Shown: positions 27,501-34,766 of the stretch, piece after piece
How the letters are laid out: each line of letters starts with the position of its first letter
How positions within the stretch are numbered: position 1 is the first letter of the stretch
Source of the DNA: an uncultured Clostridia bacterium
Lineage (GTDB): Bacteria > Bacillota > Clostridia > Lachnospirales > CAG-274
DNA length: 45,738 nt
NCBI GenBank assembly: GCA_947585865.1
Contig: CANPXH010000018.1
Coordinates: forward strand, 1 to 45,738
Direction: 5' to 3'
Made by a program: the position numbers and the translations under genes
The notes under the pieces: generated by a model
The model's database searches: none
Told to the model about the DNA's origin: nothing
The model's input: the letters and a program-made list of their open reading frames with translations, nothing else

Positions 27501-27988
27501 ATACTTACATAAATGACATTCTGGAGCATTTTTGCTATTTGGCTGTAAATTCACCTTGTAATCTGCGTATAGGAAACAGCAGGTGGAATGAATCGGTGGG
27601 AGAAAGCTTTGATCCCACGCAATGGTTTTTTATGGACAAAGAAGAAGGAAAAAGCAATGCCGATGAAAGCGGGATAGACAATAATAAGAAGAGTATAGAA
27701 GAAATCAAGCTGAAATACGGATTTAATGCGGATCCTCCGGAAACGGGGTTTTATCTGCCCAATGAAAATGACGGTATAAGGATATATAATATGCTCAGAA
27801 TACAAGGACATATTCTGACGCATGTCAAACAGATGAGTACAAGGAATGAGTGGGCATGGAGCAGGAGCCTTATAGCATCCTCATCAAATGCTTTTGGTTT
27901 TAAGTCGGAGGGTGATGAATACCATAATACGCCGAATAAATATAAAGTGTATTATATATACAACAATCAATGGATACAATGGACATAA
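24587..27988 (+). CDS. Large protein with two LamG-like domains and an unassigned C-terminal half
   Basis: The product has 1133 residues from the ATG at 24587, six bases after AAGGAG; a longer frame from 24566 lacks such a site. Residues about 1-165 and 183-335 look like two concanavalin A/LamG-type beta-sandwiches: FTICVKYINDG, LKLYIGNASVYEN, LTIGRGLRHSYICSVTIYKR, and again KWVDIALVQSSGGLTLYLQG. A hydrophobic segment at about 497-523 (FFYMLVTAAAILTLAAIGQI) may cross a membrane. It is followed by KRKKQH and by a beta-rich stretch (about 550-660). The C-terminal 450 residues contain NEVHYIVMDSNNKVYDAELG and LRIGNSRWNESVGESFDPTQ. These could belong to a peptidase-like or toxin-like domain, but I cannot assign one. 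There is no signal peptide. Two-gene unit ending at the terminator at 28009. Confidence 0.7.
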   Translation: MNNNGYYALAFDEGGYADISWKYAAGTPFTICVKYINDGCISENGRLIELDGFFSLELINGEIYLNDADSGCKLLSKCFAAVNIVYDGEGLKLYIGNASVYENSIKPKSGSIGGLTIGRGLRHSYICSVTIYKRALSSGDIGKGLFAVVSGCEKHMDFTANKDIEDVTYNGCHIENMVYTLDCCKGSLLFTPGSIPKEYTLLFSLYTAEDKNSEDLIFKSGNIALLVERDDDTDRYDLCVDYGIAKMHVRAHIGFNKWVDIALVQSSGGLTLYLQGRRLGMIKDSFSISDQEIKLGSFGGYINCFTIFDKALDGEKIQEFANTPPKLFDGNVICHCDFSDNIQNEMCRSIPLKFNNSEIVLAKATNAAVNDMTAAIPTDVEEFDDFEMWEIKTLSRLTLIWLYKVTGVYPDRGVKDIEGDLQTTSEFDTFFYGRIAKCPKAQKILSDYDKPSNEKLVEMVAALAATEALSALVYYTYKDIKICKAIIAYVKSILATKEMAEIFFYMLVTAAAILTLAAIGQISSPPKRKKQHTNIYVEKVSVENTAIDIDNCKEDADTSGVIASDKHSKLNILLSCKGSDKAFTIKAEPTKDNIIIPKEKEVKFTGESAEFTLDIQPEKFDGKYGKCKSEIKMSAFSSDSGQYEFLGNINVVIYILESAPCDPWSKSVSSDVLELCDKCHKYSKGSSKGFLDDYCDFIVKQPDKGAGSAREYSSIPDYTMNGIIFDTSAFSKAVMDNKETPPVDKTFSIAMLGALNGYKDMKAICLSSDIYCEYSGKGYISKLILKDRTTFKNEVHYIVMDSNNKVYDAELGSKGLPFTAGEDYGITGETDPNYYRESIYMPGSLCRKIDIIKKWHNVKLTKESISKQYASLVGIVRKEGGRFIRIGRSDTDIYVQRYIGPRESGQHYCHSISAHNIEENIADICNQNLLGDMTFLLKALYPNISQNKFEREYYQGSMYLANVLSSIIGGDDTYINDILEHFCYLAVNSPCNLRIGNSRWNESVGESFDPTQWFFMDKEEGKSNADESGIDNNKKSIEEIKLKYGFNADPPETGFYLPNENDGIRIYNMLRIQGHILTHVKQMSTRNEWAWSRSLIASSSNAFGFKSEGDEYHNTPNKYKVYYIYNNQWIQWT

Positions 27989-28008
27989 GCCAAGCGTAAA
28001 GAATAATT

Positions 28009-28052
28009 AAAAGAGATCGCTGCATTTGAAACTGAATGCGGCGATCTCTTTT
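28009..28052. terminator. Bidirectional rho-independent terminator
   Basis: AAAAGAGATCGCTGCATT (28009-28026) pairs with AATGCGGCGATCTCTTTT (28035-28052), 17 of 18 positions plus one G-U pair, with an eight-base loop. A/T runs on both sides let it end both the plus-strand LamG gene pair and the minus-strand five-gene operon. Confidence 0.85.
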
Positions 28053-28093
28053 GCTGTAAATTTTTACACAATGGTTTGATCCATTCATATTTT

Positions 28094-29155
28094 TTAGTTG
28101 AATGATGCAGTCCAAGTATTGCTGTCCCAGTTTACTTCTATGCCAAAGGCTTCGCCCAAGGCACGGAAGGGCACGAACATTCTGCCATCTTTTATTTCGG
28201 GATAAACTCCGTTGTCCATTTTTATTCTTTTGCCATTGACTATGATGTGATCGGCATTTGCCGTAAATTCCAGCTTTCTGCCTTTATAGGTTATTATGGC
28301 TGTTTTAGTGTTGTCATCCCATGCCACGACATTTATTGAACCTGCGCCGTTATAGCCGTCTGCAAGAGCAAGGCTCACGGCTCTCAGAGGTACCATTGCA
28401 GCCCCGGATATCTGCTGTATATAGGGAACGGCGTCAAGCGTAAATTCATGTCCGCTTACGTTTAAAATATCGCTGCCTATTTTTACGGTAGCCTTGTAGT
28501 CCGCCGTTGTGGATTCCGTGGTCGTTTCGATAATATCGGTGGTGCTTTCGGAGGAAACGACCGGCTTCTTTTCGTTGGCTGCAACAATAACGGTGTCTCT
28601 TATAAAACCGTTGGCAGGGCCTGTTATCTTCACCTTCACCTCTTTGTCGCCGTCGGCAACGTATGCTGTGAGAGGTATATAATAATAGGGTTCGCCGTAT
28701 TCCTGACCGTCATGCTTAAGTGTACGCTCTACATTTGTTTTGGGAATATCGCACAGCAGTATCTCTACCTTTTTTCCGTCAAGCCTTTTTATGTGATACG
28801 GAACCTGAGACGTTTTTGTTTTTTGCATCGCTTCTTCAAAGTCATCCCTTTGGTTCCACTTGTATTCGCCCTTAAGCCCGTTATATTGATATGTGGAGTT
28901 TTTGCCTTTAAATCCCTTGTCACTCGGATCGCCGTTACCGTCTATGACTTCCTGAGCATATACGTAAGCATTTTCATATTCCAAAGTTATGACACTGCCT
29001 CTGGGAACAGAACTGTCAGGCAATATTTTAATATAATTTCGCATAGGCTCACCCGTATCCAGTTTAGGGCAGTCCGAAAGCTGTATCTTACTGTATCCAA
29101 ATACCGGCAGGGCAAAAAGTAAAACAGATATCAATATAAGGATCGCTTTTTTCAT
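28094..29155 (-). CDS. Exported stalk-domain protein (copper amine oxidase N-terminal-like), paralogue A
   Basis: The 353-residue protein has a signal peptide (MKKAILILISVLLFALPVFG). An unassigned domain follows at about 30-200 with YVYAQEVIDGNGDPSDKGF and YYYIPLTAYVADGDKEVKV. A Thr/Ser/Glu linker (STTDIIETTTESTT) lies at about 205-220. The C-terminal stalk domain has VPLRAVSLALADGYNG and RMFVPFRALGEAFGIEVNWD. In Firmicutes this domain is thought to be a surface or wall-associated module, not a copper oxidase. GAGGTGG precedes the ATG. It is 14 bases downstream of its paralogue and last in a minus-strand operon. Confidence 0.83.
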   Translation of the reverse strand: MKKAILILISVLLFALPVFGYSKIQLSDCPKLDTGEPMRNYIKILPDSSVPRGSVITLEYENAYVYAQEVIDGNGDPSDKGFKGKNSTYQYNGLKGEYKWNQRDDFEEAMQKTKTSQVPYHIKRLDGKKVEILLCDIPKTNVERTLKHDGQEYGEPYYYIPLTAYVADGDKEVKVKITGPANGFIRDTVIVAANEKKPVVSSESTTDIIETTTESTTADYKATVKIGSDILNVSGHEFTLDAVPYIQQISGAAMVPLRAVSLALADGYNGAGSINVVAWDDNTKTAIITYKGRKLEFTANADHIIVNGKRIKMDNGVYPEIKDGRMFVPFRALGEAFGIEVNWDSNTWTASFN

Positions 29156-29169
29156 ATATCCACCTCATA

Positions 29170-30225
29170 TCAATTAAATGTAGCAGTTTTTGTGTTTGCG
29201 TTCCAGCTGACCTTCGCATCAAGGGCTTCGCCCAATGCTCTGAATGGTATAAAAGTCCTGCTGTCTTTTATTTCTGCCTTAACACCGTTTGCAATAGGTT
29301 TGTCTGTTCCGTTTACGGTCATGACATCTGAGCCTATTGCAAAAACGATGACATTGCCGTTGTATCTTATCGTCACAGTTTTTTCCGAAGCATTCCATGT
29401 TACCGTATCTTTTTCGGCATAGAGAGCTTCGCTTATCGCTCTCAATGGCACCATAGTGGAGCTTGAGGCAAGCTGTATATAAGGCGCTGCATCTATTTCA
29501 ACGGCCTTGTCGTTTACATACATGACATTGCTGCCTATCTGCACTTTTACGGAATTGACATCCGCTTCTGTAGTTGCTTCTGTTGAGGCTTCGGTAGCCG
29601 TTTCCTTCGTGGTTGCTTCTGTAGTAGTCTCTGTAGTGCTTTTTACGTTGCTGTTGCTCTTGTATCCTGAGTTTGTTGAAAGACTCGTATCGTTGGCGTC
29701 AAGATCTATGGTCACTTCTCCCTGACCGTCGGCATAGGCTACAAGCGGTATGCTGTAATACGGAACCCTTCCGCTGCCGTTTATATCATACAGATCCGTG
29801 TCTACATATATTTCAGGCAGATTGCACAGATACACCTGTATTTGGTCATCGCTCAATCTTTTTATGCTGTAGGGAAGCTGTGAGTTGTTTGTATAGGGCA
29901 TTACGTCATAAAAGCCGTCATATATGTTCCAGTTCCCGCCGTTGACCTTATATTGATAACCTTTGCTGTTATAACCCTCCTCCGTACTGTTTTTGCCGGT
30001 GCCGTCTATTACATCCTGTGAGAACACAACGGCGCCGTGGAATGTAATAATTATGGAAGAGCCGGTATCGACTTCGTCGTGGGGCTCTATATGGAAGCTT
30101 TCTCCTGCCAGTGAGGAGCCGTCTTTGACGTGCTGAATTGTGGATACATAGTTGGTGGATGAGGCATAGACACTTGAAGAAAGTGCCATTACAGCCGCCA
30201 ACATCAATAAAATTTTTTTCTTCAT
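29170..30225 (-). CDS. Exported stalk-domain protein (copper amine oxidase N-terminal-like), paralogue B
   Basis: This 351-residue protein has the same layout as the gene after it. There is a signal peptide (MKKKILLMLAAVMALSSSVY), and the N-terminal domain includes GAVVFSQDVIDGTGKNSTEE and VPYYSIPLVAYADGQGEVTI. A longer TTEATTKE-type linker (about residues 195-225) precedes the stalk domain, which has VPLRAISEALYAEKDTVTW and RTFIPFRALGEALDAKVSWN. The repeated GTKNS-type and YSIPL segments show the two genes arose by tandem duplication and diverged. AAGGAG lies eight bases before the ATG. It begins 12 bases after the yigZ stop, so it is likely transcribed with that gene. Confidence 0.83.
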   Translation of the reverse strand: MKKKILLMLAAVMALSSSVYASSTNYVSTIQHVKDGSSLAGESFHIEPHDEVDTGSSIIITFHGAVVFSQDVIDGTGKNSTEEGYNSKGYQYKVNGGNWNIYDGFYDVMPYTNNSQLPYSIKRLSDDQIQVYLCNLPEIYVDTDLYDINGSGRVPYYSIPLVAYADGQGEVTIDLDANDTSLSTNSGYKSNSNVKSTTETTTEATTKETATEASTEATTEADVNSVKVQIGSNVMYVNDKAVEIDAAPYIQLASSSTMVPLRAISEALYAEKDTVTWNASEKTVTIRYNGNVIVFAIGSDVMTVNGTDKPIANGVKAEIKDSRTFIPFRALGEALDAKVSWNANTKTATFN

Positions 30226-30237
30226 AATGATCTCTCC

Positions 30238-30876
30238 TTAAATTTTTTTGCTTAAATAAATATCTTCGCCTTTTGTTATTTCGGCATTTCCGCTCGTTAT
30301 ATTTACAATATCCTCGATAAAGCTGTCTGCAAGAGCCTTGTTGACCTGTATTGTAAACTCGACCCTATCCGTGTATACGGTGTCTTTTATTATGTGTTCT
30401 TTGTTCAGCACCTCATACTGCACTTTTCCTGAGAGAGTATAATCAACGGTTATATGGATCTGCGTATAAAGACTGCACTCTATAAGGCCTGCCGCTTCGA
30501 TTCCCGCTTTTGCTGCAGAGCCGTATGCTCTTACAAGGCCTCCCGTGCCAAGCAGCGTGCCGCCGAAATATCTGGTCACCACTATGACCGTGTTCTTTAT
30601 ATCACGGCCTCTGAGCACATCAAGTATGGGCATACCTGCCGTACCTCCGGGCTCTCCGTCATCGCTGTAGCGCTGAAGCTGATTTTTTTCGCCTATTTGG
30701 TAGGCATAGCAGTTGTGACGGGCATCCCAATATTTTTTTTTGATGCCTTCTATATAGGAAACGGCGTCTTTTTCAGAAGCTGCAGGGCTGACATTTGCAA
30801 TAAAACGAGACTTTTTTTCCACTATCTCGGCTTGTCCTTGACCCGCAGCGGTAATGTATTTTTCAAGCATGATCAT
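30238..30876 (-). CDS. yigZ: YigZ/IMPACT family protein
   Basis: This 212-residue protein belongs to the YigZ (UPF0029/IMPACT) family, cytoplasmic proteins with two ferredoxin-like domains linked in eukaryotes to translation control; the bacterial role is unclear. The family signature is complete: KKSRFIANVSPA, YWDARHNCYAYQIG, YSDDGEPGGTAGMPIL and VVTRYFGGTLLGTGGLVRAY. The start overlaps the stop of the upstream cvpA-like gene by four bases. Length is normal. Confidence 0.92.
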   Translation of the reverse strand: MIMLEKYITAAGQGQAEIVEKKSRFIANVSPAASEKDAVSYIEGIKKKYWDARHNCYAYQIGEKNQLQRYSDDGEPGGTAGMPILDVLRGRDIKNTVIVVTRYFGGTLLGTGGLVRAYGSAAKAGIEAAGLIECSLYTQIHITVDYTLSGKVQYEVLNKEHIIKDTVYTDRVEFTIQVNKALADSFIEDIVNITSGNAEITKGEDIYLSKKI

Positions 30877-31592
30877 AACCCGCTGAATAGATTTTTGAGC
30901 AGAAAATCCATTATGATATTGTTATCATAAAGTATCTTGCCCAGTATCGAATTGTCTATATTGTTGATAACGGTGCCGAATATAGGCGTTGCGATAAACA
31001 GTACCATGATCGTCATAATGCACCATATTGTCAGTACGCCCAGCATAAGCCCCAGCAAAGCGCCGCCGAGGGCGTTTATCTGCTTGAGCACAGGTATCTT
31101 TACTGCAAGCTGGAGAGTATTTATTATAAGCTTTATTCCTATAAATATTATTATAAATACCAAAACGCCGATCAAAATGTTTATAATTATATTTGCAATA
31201 AAACCCGAAATATAATCGGATACCGAATTTGCGTTGAGCAAGTCGTACACAACGGAATTGTTGTTATCCAAAAGCATACCCTTGAAGTTGTCGGGAAGGG
31301 GAAGCCTGTTTATCATATTTATGCGGTCGGGCTGAGATACCGCCGCCGTGTTGTCTATGCCGAGGCCTTTTCCTACAGCATTGCTTACGGCGGTATATAT
31401 GAAAGACTTCCTTACCAGGTCGCCTATTATGGGATGAAAAAATATGGCGCCGCTTATAGCTATAAATGATGAGCAGCTGCGGAAAAAGGTCTTCATAAGG
31501 CCACGCCATGCACCTACTATAGCAAAAAGAAGCAGTATGGCGATCACAATAATGTCGACCGAATAGTCTCCCAGAGTATTCAATATCTCCAT
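30873..31592 (-). CDS. CvpA family membrane protein
   Basis: About 239 residues with four hydrophobic helices at roughly 10-30, 35-55, 130-165 and 175-205, matching the CvpA family named after a colicin V production protein. The N-terminal DIIVIAILLLFAIVGAWRGL carries the typical G-x-x-R-G-L turn. The ATG at 31592 has AAGGAG at eight bases; a TTG two codons earlier is too close to it. It directly follows the DUF5711-like gene and overlaps yigZ by four bases. Its molecular role is not settled in the family. Confidence 0.85.
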   Translation of the reverse strand: MEILNTLGDYSVDIIVIAILLLFAIVGAWRGLMKTFFRSCSSFIAISGAIFFHPIIGDLVRKSFIYTAVSNAVGKGLGIDNTAAVSQPDRINMINRLPLPDNFKGMLLDNNNSVVYDLLNANSVSDYISGFIANIIINILIGVLVFIIIFIGIKLIINTLQLAVKIPVLKQINALGGALLGLMLGVLTIWCIMTIMVLFIATPIFGTVINNIDNSILGKILYDNNIIMDFLLKNLFSGL

Positions 31593-31594
31593 TT

Positions 31595-33184
31595 TCAATT
31601 CTCCTTTTGTGCGGAAGTTACAGCTTCTGTGGCTGCCTGTTCTTTTGATGTATCCTTTGCCTTGGCGTTATCCGTATTTTTCGAGCCGGACTTGTCCGTG
31701 CTTGTGTCGGTAGATTTTTCGGCATTTGCCTCGGCGGCCTTTTCGGCGTTTGCGTCCGCCGCCTTTTTGTCTTTTACTTCGGTGGTTTTTTCTGTGTCTT
31801 CATCGCCGTTTTCGGCAATGCTTTTATCTTCTTCTTCCTCCATGTCAGCGCCTTTTTTCACATCCAGGAGATTCATTTTGGTAGCCGTGGCAAGCACTAT
31901 CCTGTCTTGAGTGTCATAGAACTGCATGCTTTCCACGTTTTGCAGAGCAACATAACTCCACAGCTCCTTGCCCTTCACATTAAATGCTTTAAAGTTTTTG
32001 CCCATGTATACTATAGACGCTCCAAGGGAAGAGGATATTTTTGTGATACTTTCTTCAGTAACGGCAGAGCCTATCTCCTTGCCCTTTAAATTATACCAGC
32101 ATATGGAGTAGGGCGGCTTGGCTTCGGCTCCCGTTGATATAGGCTCACCGTAGGCAACGGCTATATATTTGTTGTCTACCAGATCCATAGCCGTTATGTA
32201 GTTGGTGTAGGGTATTTCCCAGTTTTGCGTATAGTCTTGTTTTTTGCTGCCGCCTATATTCATTATTCTGGCATCGGTAGCGACTATGCAGCTGTTGTCC
32301 GGCAGGAACCTGACGACACCCGTCACTTCTTCTCCGCAGTTTACTGCGCTTATCATACCATCGCTGGACTCGGTGCTTTGAGCTTCTGACTTTGTTGTGT
32401 AATAAAACATTACATTGGAGCTCATATTGATCTCGCTTATGCTTACAAGGCTCACGGCCATAAGCTTGCCGTCATCGGATATATCCACGGAAACGGGCAT
32501 ACCGTCTGATGATGCGTAAGTGCCTTCAAACATCTGCTCGCCGGAATCGGAATATATATTTATCTTATAGTCGTCATTTACCTTGCACACAACGGCACAG
32601 CATCCTATGGGATTGACTGCGAAGGATGTGATATTGCCTGCAGCAGTTATAGAATATAGCTTGCCCGTAAGATTGTAGACATTTACGATCTTGCTCTTGC
32701 TGTCGGCTATGGCCGCATATTCTCCGTCGCAGAGCATATTTGGAGACGTCATGGTAAACGTATCTGTCCATACTGCCTCGCCTTGCTTGTTAAGAAGTAT
32801 CATACCGTCTTTGGAAACATAGTATATGTTATTTCCGCAAACGTGAAAATCAGCCTTTGAGCTCATTGTATATTCTTGTGAAAACATTACCTGATCCTCG
32901 CCTATTTTGACTACGGATCTTTTGCTTATAATAAATATGACCAAAAGGAGCACAAGGCCGATGCCGATGAATACCCAGCTTTTGGGTATATATATGGAAG
33001 CAGGCTTTTTGCCTTTGTTGTCCACGACCCTTAAGCGTGATGTGTTATTGGATCTTGATGATCTTTTATTTTTTGCCGGTACGGCTTTTTTTGTATTTTT
33101 AACGGCAGGAAACTCTTTTTTGCCTTTATTGTCATTATCGGGAGCTTCCTTTGGCTTTGCTGTATCTGTTTCTTTGTTATCCAT
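31595..33184 (-). CDS. DUF5711-like membrane-anchored beta-propeller protein
   Basis: About 529 residues from the ATG at 33184, which has AGGAGG at seven to eight bases; the longer upstream frame has no such site. A basic, Asn-rich cytoplasmic tail (about 1-75) is followed by one membrane helix (WVFIGIGLVLLLVIFIISKR, about 79-98). An extracellular WD40/PQQ-like propeller runs from about 110 to 430, with repeats such as FHVCGNNIYYVSKDGMILLN and KLMAVSLVSISE. The last 90 residues are Ala/Glu/Lys/Thr-rich low complexity with AEKAAEANAEKSTD repeats, likely disordered. This type of gene often precedes cvpA in Clostridia. A role at the cell surface is likely but undefined. It is the first gene of the minus-strand operon. 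Confidence 0.75.
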   Translation of the reverse strand: MDNKETDTAKPKEAPDNDNKGKKEFPAVKNTKKAVPAKNKRSSRSNNTSRLRVVDNKGKKPASIYIPKSWVFIGIGLVLLLVIFIISKRSVVKIGEDQVMFSQEYTMSSKADFHVCGNNIYYVSKDGMILLNKQGEAVWTDTFTMTSPNMLCDGEYAAIADSKSKIVNVYNLTGKLYSITAAGNITSFAVNPIGCCAVVCKVNDDYKINIYSDSGEQMFEGTYASSDGMPVSVDISDDGKLMAVSLVSISEINMSSNVMFYYTTKSEAQSTESSDGMISAVNCGEEVTGVVRFLPDNSCIVATDARIMNIGGSKKQDYTQNWEIPYTNYITAMDLVDNKYIAVAYGEPISTGAEAKPPYSICWYNLKGKEIGSAVTEESITKISSSLGASIVYMGKNFKAFNVKGKELWSYVALQNVESMQFYDTQDRIVLATATKMNLLDVKKGADMEEEEDKSIAENGDEDTEKTTEVKDKKAADANAEKAAEANAEKSTDTSTDKSGSKNTDNAKAKDTSKEQAATEAVTSAQKEN

Positions 33185-33222
33185 GCTGTTGTCCTCCTGA
33201 GAATTACAATATCCCATATAAA

Positions 33223-33251
33223 ATAATAACATATTTCTGTCATTATGTAAA
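33223..33251 (-). promoter_or_regulatory. Sigma-A-type promoter of the minus-strand operon
   Basis: On the minus strand, TTTACA (33246-33251) is separated by 17 bases from TATTAT (33223-33228), about 39 bases before the DUF5711-like start codon. Both boxes are near consensus and the spacing is ideal. Confidence 0.65.
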
Positions 33252-33320
33252 CCAAATAATTCTTTATTCACTAAATCTTAATCATCTTAATATACTACAC
33301 TATATGCTGTGAGGTGCCAT

Positions 33321-34568
33321 ATGGGAAAATATGTTATTGCGGGAGGCAGCAGATTAAGCGGCGAGATCGCCGTAAGCGGCGGCAAAAATGCGGTATTGCC
33401 TGTGTTGGCGGCACTTCCTTTGGTGGGATCCGCCGTTATATACAATGTACCTTTTTTGTCGGATGTGGCAAATACCATAGAGATACTGGAGGATATAGGC
33501 ATAAGGATAAGTACGGAGGGCAATATAATAAGGAGCGAAAGAGAAGTCCTTAAGCCTGTGGTGGATCGAAGCAAATGCTGCAGGATGCGTTCTTCCATAC
33601 TGTTTATGGGCTCTTTGTTATCCGCCTGCGGCGAGGTGGAGATAGCCTATCCCGGAGGCTGTGCCTTAGGCGACAGACCTGTTGATATGCATATATGGGC
33701 AATGGAAAAGCTTGGGGCTGAGATAAGGGCTGAGGATGACAAACTCTGCTGCAAAACAACAGGACTTGTCGGAACGGAGATCGATATACCCATAAAAAGC
33801 GTAGGCGTTACCGAGAATATAATACTTGCAGCGGTTCTTGCCCGTGGCGTTACGATAATAAAAAATGCGGCAAGAGAGCCTGAGATATGCGACCTATGTA
33901 ATTTTCTGAACGGATGCGGCGGAAATATAACGGGATACGGCACATCGGTAATAAGCATAAAGGGCGTAAGATCGCTTCATTTTTGCCCCTATACCATAAT
34001 GTCGGACAGGATAGAAGCGGCCACCTATATGATAATGGCGGCGGCAACGGCGGGAGAGCTTTTTATAAAAAATGTTAATACCGACCATTTAAGGGTAATA
34101 AGTGCAATGCTGAGAAAAACAGGATGTATAATAAAAGAGTATGATAAAACAATATATATAGATGCTCCCGAAGATCATTATTCCCTGCCATATATAGCCA
34201 CAGGGCCGTATCCTTATTTCCCCACGGATGTCCAGCCTCAGATAATGACGCTTATGTCCATATCTCACGGACATTCTGTCATAAAAGAAAATATATTTTC
34301 GGGCAGATACAAACAGGCTCTTGAATTGAATAAAATGGGTGCCGACATAGAGATGACGGACAACAGAACATTTTTTGTAAACGGCGTCAAAAGACTTAAA
34401 GGCACGGAAGTATCCGCATGGGATCTTAGGGGAGGAGCCGCTCTTATCATAGCCGCTCTTGCAGCCGAAGGCGTTACCGTTATAAATAACAGAGAATTTG
34501 TTGAAAGAGGATATGAAGCGCCTGTGAGCAAAATAAGAAATGCAGGCGGTGATATAAGAGTTTTGTAA
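33321..34568 (+). CDS. murA: UDP-N-acetylglucosamine 1-carboxyvinyltransferase
   Basis: MurA transfers enolpyruvate from phosphoenolpyruvate to UDP-GlcNAc, the first committed step of peptidoglycan synthesis. The 415-residue product has GGKNAVLPVLAALPL with the catalytic Lys, RSSILFMGSLLSACGE, and the active-site loop YPGGCALGDRPVDMHI with Cys at residue 114, the residue alkylated by fosfomycin. DLRGGAALIIAALAAEG and the final VERGYE segment are conserved. GAGGTG four bases before the ATG at 33321 decides the start against a GTG four codons upstream. Divergent from the DUF5711-like operon. Firmicutes often have two MurA paralogues; which one this is cannot be told here. Confidence 0.93.
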   Translation: MGKYVIAGGSRLSGEIAVSGGKNAVLPVLAALPLVGSAVIYNVPFLSDVANTIEILEDIGIRISTEGNIIRSEREVLKPVVDRSKCCRMRSSILFMGSLLSACGEVEIAYPGGCALGDRPVDMHIWAMEKLGAEIRAEDDKLCCKTTGLVGTEIDIPIKSVGVTENIILAAVLARGVTIIKNAAREPEICDLCNFLNGCGGNITGYGTSVISIKGVRSLHFCPYTIMSDRIEAATYMIMAAATAGELFIKNVNTDHLRVISAMLRKTGCIIKEYDKTIYIDAPEDHYSLPYIATGPYPYFPTDVQPQIMTLMSISHGHSVIKENIFSGRYKQALELNKMGADIEMTDNRTFFVNGVKRLKGTEVSAWDLRGGAALIIAALAAEGVTVINNREFVERGYEAPVSKIRNAGGDIRVL

Positions 34569-34607
34569 ATACTTGTCTTTTGTATAAAAAGCACAAAAAA
34601 ATCTTTT

Positions 34608-34630
34608 TAATCAATAATTATTATTGATTA
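34608..34630. promoter_or_regulatory. Palindrome upstream of the pfl promoter
   Basis: TAATCAATA (34608-34616) and TATTGATTA (34622-34630) form a perfect inverted repeat with a five-base spacer, ending 13 bases before the -35 box. The form suits a dimeric regulator, for example a redox or anaerobiosis regulator, but it does not match a consensus I know. A chance AT-rich palindrome is possible. Confidence 0.4.
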
Positions 34631-34643
34631 TGAATATTCTATA

Positions 34644-34672
34644 TTGACAATTTTCACAAAAAATGTTATCAT
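34644..34672 (+). promoter_or_regulatory. Near-consensus promoter of the pfl operon
   Basis: TTGACA (34644-34649), a 17-base spacer and TATCAT (34667-34672) give a strong sigma-A-type promoter. Transcription would begin near 34679, giving a leader of nearly 90 bases. Confidence 0.8.
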
Positions 34673-34681
34673 ATGGATAGT

Positions 34682-34720
34682 ATCAGACAAGGGGGTCTTA
34701 CGGGTATTTCCCTGTCTGAT
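34682..34720 (+). promoter_or_regulatory. Leader hairpin at the 5' end of the pfl transcript
   Basis: ATCAGACA (34682-34689) pairs with TGTCTGAT (34713-34720), and after one bulged A, GGG (34691-34693) pairs with CCC (34710-34712). The loop is 16 bases. It begins within a few bases of the predicted transcript start and is followed by the U-rich stretch TTTTGTAATTTTGTTG. It could protect the mRNA 5' end or act as an attenuator. It does not match the ZTP (pfl-motif) riboswitch consensus. Confidence 0.6.
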
Positions 34721-34766
34721 TTTGTAATTTTGTTGAGTTTATTTTTTACATCAGGAGGAAAGCATA

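Noticed and set aside
29192..29725. Plus-strand frames with Ser/Val repeats
   Set aside because: They are the complement of the stalk-domain gene and its Thr/Glu linker.
28094..30225. Copper amine oxidase enzymes
   Set aside because: Only the small N-terminal-like stalk domain is present; the catalytic oxidase domain is absent.
34644..34660. Rex redox operator overlapping the -35 box
   Set aside because: Only the right half (TTCACAA) is present; the left half does not match TTGTGAA at the required spacing.
34682..34720. ZTP (pfl-motif) riboswitch upstream of pflB
   Set aside because: The leader has only one simple hairpin and lacks the conserved CCGCCUGGGC-type element of that motif.
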